DNA from: Caldifarciminota bacterium
GTDB lineage: Bacteria; Hydrothermota; UBA3072; WFRC01
DNA length: 10,643 nt
Direction: 5' to 3'
Assembly: GCA_015486685.1 (NCBI GenBank)
Contig: WFRC01000010.1
Coordinates: 1 to 10,643, forward strand
Shown: positions 1-5,142 of the stretch, piece after piece
Layout of the letters: every line of letters starts with the position of its first letter
Numbering within the stretch: the first letter of the stretch is position 1
Translations under genes and position numbers: made by a program
The notes under the pieces: model-generated
Told to the model about the DNA's origin: nothing
Seen by the model: only the letters and a program-made list of their open reading frames with translations
Database searches by the model: none

Positions 1-1910
1 AATATCTCTATTGCCTCTTGATATAGTCCTGATTTATCTGCCGTATCAAGTATCTTATCCAGTATGCCCTTTTCGGGTTTGATTTCATAAGCCCTTTTAT
101 AAAAATGAAATGCACTGCCAGGGCGTGTTTTTAATAGAAGATTGCCCCCTGAAATGAGATATTCCCTTGCCTTCTCTTTATCACCTGCATTTATTGCGTA
201 ATCTGCCATATCCTCGGGTAAAATCCCTGTTATCTTTCTGGCCGCCTTATAAATTATTGCTGCGAGTTTCTCTTTATCCCTTTTGTCTATGGTGGCAAGG
301 ATATAGTTTCTCAATCCGGGATTTGTAAAATAATACTGAGCCCCATCCCTGTTTATATATCCCTGATTCTTCAATCTAACAATACCTGAGATAATGGCAT
401 TTCCTTTGACAGATTCAATGATTTTCAGAGGGAATTTTTTGCCTGCCAGGGCACATATTGCAAGTAAATCCCTATCCTCTTTTTTCAGGGTTTTAATCCC
501 CTGCCTGAAAAATCCTGTTATATCCCCGGGCACTTCAAGAATCCGATTTTTATCCCACTGCCATACACCATCCTTATATGTAAGTATACCTGCATTCAAA
601 ATATATTTCAGGGATTTTATTAAAACATAGGGATTGCCTCCGCTCTTTTCCTTCATATTCTTTATGAATGCCTTTTTATTCAGCATATTTCCCAGAGAGA
701 TGGTAACAAATTCATCTATGTCCTTTTCTGTTAATGGGGTAAGTTTTATCTTCTCAGAGATAAATGAAATGGGCTTATTCCCTGTAATAACGAAAAAGAC
801 AGGCAGATTTTCAGATATTTCCCCCAGTGTTTTATAGAAATCTTTGATAACATAAGTGGCCTCTTCTCCGTCAGAGTAAATCAAATAAACCTTTTTGCCG
901 CCCCGATTTTTCAAAATTTCCGGATTTTTCAGAACTTTATTGAGAGAAATGGGCTTAAATCCTGACAAAATTCCCTTTATTACAACCTCTTTTAGCAATC
1001 TTGTCTTACCCATCCCCCTTTCGCCGTATATCTGCAAAATTTTCTGATTCCCTTTTTTTACTTCCTCTATAAGTGTTACAACCTTTTTCAGGATGTCTTT
1101 TCTACCGATTATCTTTGTGTAAAAGGAGACCGCGGGCATCTCTTTATATCCGGTGCCTGTAAGTGCAGACAATACCTCTTTTACGGACCTGTATCTGATA
1201 TAAATATCCTTTTCGCACATTCGCATTACAACTGCTGCGATTTCTTCAGGCACAGATGGGTTTATCTCTCTTATATTCCTCAATTTTTTCTCAAGATTGT
1301 TTATTATCACATCCGTTTCGCTCTTACCTGAGAATGCCTTTTTACCTGTCAACAACTCATACAGAATTATGCCCAGTGAATATATATCGCTCTGTGCCGA
1401 GGGATGACCGGAGATAAATTCAGGAGAGGCATAGTCTGGTGTGCCAATATCCTGCCTGCCCCCAATATCAATTAAAACAGGAGTGTTATCTTGCTTAATA
1501 ATTATATGTGATGGTGTCAAATCTCCGAATACAAAACCATTCCTATGGATATAGTGTAGAGTGTGAAGAATCTGAATAAGGATTTCTTTCAATATCTTAA
1601 GGCTTTGTTTATCCCTGACAGGCGGATGAAAAAATTCCATTATGGGTGTATCGGAAAGAAATTCCATTGTATAGCAACCTGCGTCTTCGAGCGCAAGAAA
1701 TTGGTATACCTTAACAATGGAGGGGTGATTTAACTGTGAAAGTATATAAAACTCTTCTTTTAATATAGGGATTGATTCCCCTTTCGCACATTTGAGTGCG
1801 AGTATATTTCCATCTATATCCTTAACCTTATAAACCTCCCCAAAACCGCCTTCTGCAATTTTTTCAATTATATTAAGACCTTTTAATTGTTTTATTCCAT
1901 CAAAATTCAT
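1..1910 (-). CDS. PknK-like Ser/Thr kinase-ATPase-TPR signalling protein (C-terminus outside window)
   Basis: A minus-strand frame is open from the ATG at 1910 to the window edge, giving 636 visible residues without a stop. Residues 18-250 are a Hanks-type kinase domain. The Gly-rich loop is AEGGFGEV (19-26), the ATP lysine is K40 (LALKC), and the aC glutamate is E52 or E53. The catalytic loop is FGDLTPSHI (128-136) with D130, the DFG equivalent is D148-I-G150, and the APE equivalent is SPE (162-164), followed by DIYSLG (175-180). A STAND/AAA-type ATPase follows: GRKDIL (269-274), Walker A GERGMGKT (296-303), probable Walker B VYLIYSD (341-347), and a GGNPYVL sensor-like motif (424-430). Residues 470-540 look like a winged-helix segment, and TPR-like helices begin near 565. 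Such kinases phosphorylate Ser/Thr and use the STAND/TPR part as a sensor or scaffold; the ligand here is unknown. The HRD motif is FGD, the catalytic-loop Lys is Thr132, and the metal-binding Asn is His135, so activity is uncertain. No Shine-Dalgarno precedes the start; a promoter abuts it. The output domain cannot be seen. Confidence 0.9.
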   Translation of the reverse strand, partial: MNFDGIKQLKGLNIIEKIAEGGFGEVYKVKDIDGNILALKCAKGESIPILKEEFYILSQLNHPSIVKVYQFLALEDAGCYTMEFLSDTPIMEFFHPPVRDKQSLKILKEILIQILHTLHYIHRNGFVFGDLTPSHIIIKQDNTPVLIDIGGRQDIGTPDYASPEFISGHPSAQSDIYSLGIILYELLTGKKAFSGKSETDVIINNLEKKLRNIREINPSVPEEIAAVVMRMCEKDIYIRYRSVKEVLSALTGTGYKEMPAVSFYTKIIGRKDILKKVVTLIEEVKKGNQKILQIYGERGMGKTRLLKEVVIKGILSGFKPISLNKVLKNPEILKNRGGKKVYLIYSDGEEATYVIKDFYKTLGEISENLPVFFVITGNKPISFISEKIKLTPLTEKDIDEFVTISLGNMLNKKAFIKNMKEKSGGNPYVLIKSLKYILNAGILTYKDGVWQWDKNRILEVPGDITGFFRQGIKTLKKEDRDLLAICALAGKKFPLKIIESVKGNAIISGIVRLKNQGYINRDGAQYYFTNPGLRNYILATIDKRDKEKLAAIIYKAARKITGILPEDMADYAINAGDKEKAREYLISGGNLLLKTRPGSAFHFYKRAYEIKPEKGILDKILDTADKSGLYQEAIEI

Positions 1911-1915
1911 ACCAA

Positions 1916-1943
1916 AATATATAAACAAACAGGAATTTTTCAA
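1916..1943 (-). promoter_or_regulatory. Predicted promoter of the kinase gene, leaderless geometry
   Basis: On the minus strand TTGAAA (1943-1938) is separated by 16 nt from TATATT (1921-1916, 5 of 6 matches to TATAAT), and the ATG follows after 5 nt at 1910. The expected start of transcription falls at 1909-1910, at the start codon itself. No Shine-Dalgarno lies between promoter and ATG. This is a prediction from sequence; it is supported by the matching layout of the prfA and addA promoters. Confidence 0.6.
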
Positions 1944-1953
1944 GGGATTTTTT

Positions 1954-1977
1954 AATTTTTAGCACATACTAAAAATT
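1954..1977. repeat. Perfect 9-bp inverted repeat, operator-like
   Basis: AATTTTTAG (1954-1962) and CTAAAAATT (1969-1977) are perfect inverted arms around a 6-nt spacer (CACATA). The repeat lies between the divergent kinase and prfA promoters, ending 2 nt before the prfA -35 box and starting 10 nt beyond the kinase -35 box. Its size and position suit a dimeric repressor or activator site. It has no T-run after it on either strand beyond its own arms and is AT-only in most positions, so a terminator is unlikely. The binding protein is unknown. Confidence 0.5.
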
Positions 1978-1988
1978 TGTTGACAAAT
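1975..1988. repeat. Second inverted repeat covering the prfA -35 box
   Basis: ATTTGT (1975-1980) and ACAAAT (1983-1988) are perfect 6-bp arms around TG. The element contains the whole TTGACA -35 box of prfA and overlaps the end of the 9-bp repeat by 3 nt. It could be an operator half of a larger site, or a by-product of an AT-rich -35 region; 6-bp AT-rich arms arise by chance fairly often. Confidence 0.35.
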
Positions 1989-2007
1989 GCGAGTTCTTTG
2001 TTAAATT
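1980..2007 (+). promoter_or_regulatory. Predicted promoter of the prfA operon, leaderless geometry
   Basis: TTGACA (1980-1985, perfect -35) is followed after 16 nt by TAAATT (2002-2007). The prfA ATG starts 6 nt after the -10 box, exactly where transcription should begin (2014). No Shine-Dalgarno is present before the ATG. The -10 context GTTAAATT-N6-ATGG recurs before addA with identical spacing. Confidence 0.65.
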
Positions 2008-2013
2008 TAAGTA

Positions 2014-3078
2014 ATGGAAAAATTGATAAATGAGAAACTTGTAAGATTAAAAGAGATAGAACAGGAATTATTAAATCCTGAAATCGCAAGGAATCAGAAA
2101 AGGTATATTGAACTTCTCAGGGAGAAAAAATACTTAGGGAAGATCGCCTCTTTATACAAAAGATATATTGGGATAAAAGAGCAGTGGGCAGATGATAAAG
2201 AGATTCTAAAAACCTCTACTGACCCTGAATTGAAAAAGATTGCAGAGTCCGAGATTGATGAATTGACAGAGGAATTATCCCGATTAAAGGGGGAAATTTC
2301 GTTGCTGTTATCTCCCCCGAACCCTGAGGACGAAAATAATGCCATTATGGAAATAAGGGCGGGAACAGGTGGAGATGAAGCCGCCATATTTGCTGGTGAC
2401 CTATTCAGAATGTATGGTAAATATGCCGAGAACAAAGGATGGAAGATTACACTTGTGGATACACATCCTGCCCCACATTCAGGTTTCAAGGAGGTAGTAT
2501 TTTTAGTAGAGGGTAAAGGCGCCTATGGGAGATTGAAATACGAGAGTGGTGTTCACAGGGTACAGAGGGTCCCCGTCACGGAATCGGGGGGAAGGATTCA
2601 TACATCAGCGGCAACCGTCGCTGTCCTGCCGGAAATCGAGGATATAGCATTTGAAATCAACCAGCAGGACTTAAAAATGGAATTTTTTCATTCTTCCGGT
2701 CCTGGCGGTCAAAATGTCAATAAGGTAGAGACCGGTGTCAGAATTATACACATTCCAACAGGCATCAGTGTAAGTTGCCAGGAAGAGCGGTCCCAGTATA
2801 AAAATAGAATGAAGGCATTAAGAATTTTGAGGGCAAAACTTTTTGATATGGAAAAGAGAAAAAAGGAAAAGGAAATTTCCGATAAAAGGCGTTCGTTAAT
2901 TGGGAGTGGTGATAGAAGTGAAAAAATAAGGACATATAATTTCCCTCAAAACAGGATAACAGACCACAGAATTAATCTTACGCTTTACAATCTTCAGGAA
3001 GTGCTTAATGGAAAAATTGATGCTATTATCAATAAACTTGTTGAATATGATATTGGACTGGAAGTAGCGAAGGTATAA
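2014..3078 (+). CDS. prfA: Peptide chain release factor 1 (RF1)
   Basis: This cytoplasmic class-I release factor recognises UAA and UAG in the ribosomal A site and triggers peptidyl-tRNA hydrolysis. The 354-residue length fits the family (about 355-360). The N-terminal helical domain (1-100) is followed by RAGTGGDEA (115-123). The codon-recognition tripeptide is PVT (187-189), the PxT form that marks RF1 rather than the SPF of RF2, within HRVQRVPVTES. The catalytic GGQ lies at 231-233 (SSGPGGQNVNK), followed by the typical GVRIIHIPTG segment. The ATG was chosen because it sits directly after the promoter and gives the normal N-terminus; there is no Shine-Dalgarno, so a leaderless mRNA is inferred. 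Its stop overlaps the ATG of prmC (TAATG), whose product methylates the GGQ glutamine, an old and common pairing. Confidence 0.98.
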   Translation: MEKLINEKLVRLKEIEQELLNPEIARNQKRYIELLREKKYLGKIASLYKRYIGIKEQWADDKEILKTSTDPELKKIAESEIDELTEELSRLKGEISLLLSPPNPEDENNAIMEIRAGTGGDEAAIFAGDLFRMYGKYAENKGWKITLVDTHPAPHSGFKEVVFLVEGKGAYGRLKYESGVHRVQRVPVTESGGRIHTSAATVAVLPEIEDIAFEINQQDLKMEFFHSSGPGGQNVNKVETGVRIIHIPTGISVSCQEERSQYKNRMKALRILRAKLFDMEKRKKEKEISDKRRSLIGSGDRSEKIRTYNFPQNRITDHRINLTLYNLQEVLNGKIDAIINKLVEYDIGLEVAKV

Positions 3079-3911
3079 TGTTTTACAGAGATGTTGTAAG
3101 GTTGGGCGAACAAATTCTTGTTCAGGCAGGTGTAGAAGACCCGGCTTGGGCTTCGGAAATACTTTTACTTTATATAACAGGTAAAAAAAAGATTGATATT
3201 TATTTAGATAGGGAGGTAAAGGTAGGTGAGCGGGAAAGAAAATATTTTATTAATGCGATAAATAGGTTGACTTCAGGGGAACCTATTCAGTATATAATTG
3301 GGGAAACCTTTTTTATGGATGTGGTTATTAATATTAAAAAAGGTGTGTTTATACCGCGCCCTGAAACAGAACTCATTGTTGAACAAGCCCTGAAGGAAAT
3401 TTTTCCTGTGAAAACCGCTTCAATCCTGGATATAGGAACAGGTTCTGGCGTTATTGCTATTTCTCTTGCCCATTTCAGAAAAGGGGTGGAGATTGTCGCC
3501 ACTGATATTTCTGAGATTGCTATTAAACAGGCAAGGGAAAATGCAAAGATAAATGGAGTTCGGGATGATATATGTTTTGTCATTAGTGATATGTATGCAG
3601 CATTGAAACAAGAAAAAAAGTTTGATTTGATTATATCAAATCCACCATATATCCCGGATACCGAAATTTCAAGATTACCTCCCAATGTGTTGCAAGAACC
3701 AATGATTGCTTTGAATGGTGGTAAAAATGGGATGCAGGCAATAAACAGGATTATTCAGGAAAGTGAACTATATCTTAAAAATAATGGAAAGGTAGTGATA
3801 GAAATTGACCCGGACAACATAGAATACCTTGATATTCCCGAATATTACAGATATAAATTTATTCAGGGCTTCTCAGGAGAAAAGAGGGGGTGCGTAATAT
3901 GGAAAGATTAA
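3078..3911 (+). CDS. prmC: Release factor glutamine N5-methyltransferase PrmC
   Basis: PrmC transfers a methyl group from S-adenosylmethionine to the glutamine of the GGQ motif in RF1 and RF2, raising termination efficiency. The 277-residue protein has the usual two parts. An N-terminal helical substrate-binding domain (about 1-85) leads into FIPRPETE (91-98). The Rossmann methyltransferase domain has SAM motif I LDIGTGSGVIAIS (117-129), the acidic residue after beta-2 at ATDIS (141-145), and the NPPY catalytic motif (188-191), which binds the target glutamine. The start is fixed by the TAATG junction with prfA; GAAGG (3069-3073) lies 4 nt upstream, so translation is probably coupled. The 3' end overlaps nadK by 13 nt. 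Confidence 0.97.
   Translation: MFYRDVVRLGEQILVQAGVEDPAWASEILLLYITGKKKIDIYLDREVKVGERERKYFINAINRLTSGEPIQYIIGETFFMDVVINIKKGVFIPRPETELIVEQALKEIFPVKTASILDIGTGSGVIAISLAHFRKGVEIVATDISEIAIKQARENAKINGVRDDICFVISDMYAALKQEKKFDLIISNPPYIPDTEISRLPPNVLQEPMIALNGGKNGMQAINRIIQESELYLKNNGKVVIEIDPDNIEYLDIPEYYRYKFIQGFSGEKRGCVIWKD
3884..3890 (+). promoter_or_regulatory. Ribosome binding site deciding the nadK start
   Basis: GAGGGGG lies 8 nt before the ATG at 3899 and inside the 3' end of prmC. A GTG at 3890 is also in frame but overlaps this site, so the ATG is the better start. Its presence contrasts with prfA, the first gene of the operon, which has none. Confidence 0.6.
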
Positions 3912-4699
3912 AAAAGGTTCAGATATTCTATAATAAGGATAAAAAAGGTATTACAGATGTAATTTCACACATAAAAAATATTTTGGTAAAGAATGATGTA
4001 GATGTAATATTGGAAGAAGAGATAAAAACGCCTGATATTGCAATTGCTGTTGGTGGCGATGGAACATTATTAAAAACGGCATATAATATAGGGAAAAGAA
4101 ACATCCCTATAATGGGCATTAATATGGGAAGTCTTGGATTTTTGACAGAAATTCCCGTTCCCGAAATAGATTTTGCGATGGAGAAACTATTTGCGGGTAA
4201 ATATAAGATAGAAGAGAGGGCAATTCTGGAAATGGATTGTGCAGGTAAAACCGACTATGCATTAAATGACCATGTAATTTCACAAACAACGGATATGAGG
4301 ATGGTATCACTGGATGTTTTTGTGGATGGAGAATTTTTGACAAATGTATTTGCCGATGGACTTATTGTCTCAACATCTACGGGTTCTACTGCTTATTCGC
4401 TTGCCTGCGGCGGTCCCATACTTATCCCTGATGTAAAATGTGTTATACTTACTCCCATCTCTCCACATTCGTTGAGTATGAGACCTATTGTTATCTCCGA
4501 TGACAAAACAATCAAGATAAAATCCCTTAATGATGCAATGGTTGTTTCAGATGGACAGAGAAAGATTTCTATAAAGAGCGGTACAGAAGTGAATATAAAG
4601 TCGGCGGCGTTCTCCTTTAATCTTATTCGGATTGGGAAAAGAAACTTTTATGAGATTATAAGGGACAAATTAGGCTGGGGAAGAGGAAACAAAAGGTAA
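3899..4699 (+). CDS. nadK: NAD kinase (ATP- or polyphosphate-NAD kinase)
   Basis: This cytoplasmic enzyme phosphorylates NAD to NADP, the only route to NADP. The protein has 266 residues from the chosen ATG, somewhat short but within range of bacterial NadK. Motifs in order are GGDGTLLK (52-59) with the catalytic Asp, NMGSLGFLTE (75-84), an ND pair in LNDHVI (122-127) where many homologues have NE, DGLIVSTSTGSTAYS (153-167), TPISPHSLSMRPIV (185-198), and SDGQ (217-220). All are in the family order and spacing. The gene overlaps the end of prmC by 13 nt, so it belongs to the prfA operon. A cluster of repeats begins 2 nt after its stop. nadK next to recN is a frequent bacterial arrangement; here the repeats separate them. 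Confidence 0.97.
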   Translation: MERLKKVQIFYNKDKKGITDVISHIKNILVKNDVDVILEEEIKTPDIAIAVGGDGTLLKTAYNIGKRNIPIMGINMGSLGFLTEIPVPEIDFAMEKLFAGKYKIEERAILEMDCAGKTDYALNDHVISQTTDMRMVSLDVFVDGEFLTNVFADGLIVSTSTGSTAYSLACGGPILIPDVKCVILTPISPHSLSMRPIVISDDKTIKIKSLNDAMVVSDGQRKISIKSGTEVNIKSAAFSFNLIRIGKRNFYEIIRDKLGWGRGNKR

Positions 4700-4700
4700 C

Positions 4701-4730
4701 GCTTTGGGGACGGTGCTTGACTCTGTGACA
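4701..4730. repeat. Putative dispersed repeat of the GGGGACGG...TTGACTC type
   Basis: The block contains GGGGACGGTGCTTGACTC (4707-4724) followed by TGTGACA, beginning just after the nadK stop. Sequences of this shape are, from memory, common as intergenic relics near REP-associated (IS200-like, TnpREP) transposase genes in several bacterial phyla. No transposase is present in the window. Assignment as a relic is inference and needs a genome-wide copy count. Confidence 0.45.
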
Positions 4731-4746
4731 CTATGGTAATAATGAG

Positions 4747-4767
4747 ATGTTGGAACCAGTTCAGCAT
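4747..4767. repeat. Short imperfect palindrome, REP-like
   Basis: ATGTTGGAAC (4747-4756) and GTTCAGCAT (4759-4767) form imperfect inverted arms around CA, with one G-T pairing and one bulged G. It resembles a widespread REP-like palindrome containing GTTCAGCATGA. The unit lies between two other repeat blocks. Confidence 0.5.
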
Positions 4768-4784
4768 GATAAAGAAGAACTAAT

Positions 4785-4821
4785 GAGATTGCCACGCTCC
4801 CGCTGGTCGCTCGCAATGACA
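4785..4821. repeat. REP-like palindromic repeat (GAGATTGC...GCAATGACA)
   Basis: The unit starts GAGATTGCCACGCTC and ends CGCTCGCAATGACA, with terminal arms ATTGC (4788-4792) and GCAAT (4813-4817). Repeats of this layout, a GC-rich centre with CGCTC/GAGCG words between ATTGC and GCAAT, are abundant extragenic elements in many bacterial genomes. The central GCTCCCGCTGGTCGCTC is much richer in G+C than the flanking genes. A diverged second copy of the start follows at 4834. Confidence 0.6.
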
Positions 4822-4833
4822 AGGAAAAAAAGA

Positions 4834-4910
4834 GAGATTGTTCGCTCACTTTGCTCGCTCACATCTTCGGTGGCTCATTCGCTACCGCTCACTCACGCCT
4901 TTGGCTCATA
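4834..4910. repeat. Degenerate GCTC-rich repeat block
   Basis: The block starts with the same GAGATTG word (4834-4840) as the preceding unit. It then repeats CGCTCAC or close variants: TTCGCTCAC near 4841, GCTCGCTCAC near 4853, GCTCATTCGC near 4873, CGCTCACTCACGC near 4886, and GGCTCAT near 4903. It looks like decayed or recombined copies of a GAGCGA/GTGAGC-type extragenic repeat. There is no open frame of note through it. Confidence 0.5.
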
Positions 4911-4979
4911 ATTCCTGACCCCTCAAATAAAAAAATTGCAAATGCAAAGGATATAGGGTAGTTAACTTAATTTTTTTTA

Positions 4980-5007
4980 TTGACTTTGAATAAAAAATTG
5001 GTATTTT
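4980..5007 (+). promoter_or_regulatory. Predicted promoter upstream of recN
   Basis: TTGACT (4980-4985) and TATTTT (5002-5007) are 16 nt apart, the same spacing as the other three promoters of this window. The expected transcription start (about 5014, an A) is 4 nt before a GGAG sequence (5018-5021), which sits 5 nt before an ATG at 5027. It is the likeliest promoter for recN, although the first ORF it serves is only 9 codons long. Confidence 0.45.
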
Positions 5008-5026
5008 AAGTAGAAAAGGAGTGATA

Positions 5027-5056
5027 ATGGGGATGTCAAATTCTTTATTAAAATAG
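5027..5056 (+). CDS. Very short leader-type ORF with a good ribosome binding site (9 aa)
   Basis: The frame encodes MGMSNSLLK and a TAG stop. It has the best Shine-Dalgarno of this region, AAAAGGAG ending at 5021, 5 nt before the ATG, and sits 13 nt after the predicted transcription start. The next short ORF starts 4 nt after its stop. No family is recognised. It may be a leader peptide, the remnant of a lost gene, or chance; the composition shows no run of one amino acid as in classical attenuators. Confidence 0.25.
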   Translation: MGMSNSLLK

Positions 5057-5060
5057 AGAT

Positions 5061-5141
5061 ATGAGAAAAGAATATTTATCCGAATGCACAATATTTTATG
5101 AACCAGTACCGATATCCAAGGGTAGATTAGGGGTAACTTAA
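5061..5141 (+). CDS. Small ORF of 26 aa ending 1 nt before recN
   Basis: The ATG-to-TAA frame encodes a 26-residue peptide beginning MRKEYLSECT and ending SKGRLGVT, with one cysteine and no membrane segment. It has only a weak ribosome binding site (GAG very close to the ATG). Its stop ends at 5141 and the recN ATG is at 5143, so ribosomes finishing here could restart on recN. The SD-like AGGGG (5129-5133) for recN lies within its last codons. No homologue is recognised; it could be a translational coupler or chance. Confidence 0.25.
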   Translation: MRKEYLSECTIFYEPVPISKGRLGVT

Positions 5142-5142
5142 T

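Larger units (their letters stand above)
4700..5142. other. 443-bp spacer: repeat cluster, then AT-rich recN leader
   Basis: No protein of recognisable family is encoded here on either strand. Positions 4701-4910 are a mosaic of repeat blocks that are richer in G+C than the flanks and are listed separately. Positions 4911-4979 are AT-rich, with a small inverted repeat TTGCA-AA-TGCAA (4936-4947), the palindrome AGTTAACT and a T-run; no convincing terminator was seen. Positions 4980-5142 hold a promoter, a ribosome binding site and two very short ORFs leading to recN. No tRNA or rRNA was seen. Confidence 0.7.

Noticed and set aside
394..837. Plus-strand ORFs of 78 and 67 codons
   Set aside because: They lie opposite the kinase-ATPase gene, whose minus-strand frame is continuous and carries clear motifs; the short peptides have no recognisable features or ribosome binding sites.
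2094..2489. Minus-strand ORF of 131 codons inside prfA
   Set aside because: Antisense to well-conserved RF1 sequence; no promoter or ribosome binding site seen.
3074..3079. TATAAT at the prfA-prmC junction as a promoter
   Set aside because: It arises from the stop/start overlap (TATAATG) and has only a TTGGAC 15 nt upstream; the gene overlap and GAAGG site fit an operon better.
3890..3898. GTG at 3890 as the start of nadK
   Set aside because: It overlaps the GAGGGGG ribosome binding site, which is properly spaced from the ATG at 3899.
4936..4980. Possible terminator after nadK (TTGCA-AA-TGCAA and a T-run)
   Set aside because: The 5-bp stem has a 2-nt loop and the T-run is about 20 nt away, so it does not form an intrinsic terminator.
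4906..5091. Minus-strand ORF of 61 codons in the nadK-recN spacer
   Set aside because: Ile/Phe/Leu-rich product typical of AT-rich DNA, overlapping the predicted recN promoter on the other strand; no good ribosome binding site.
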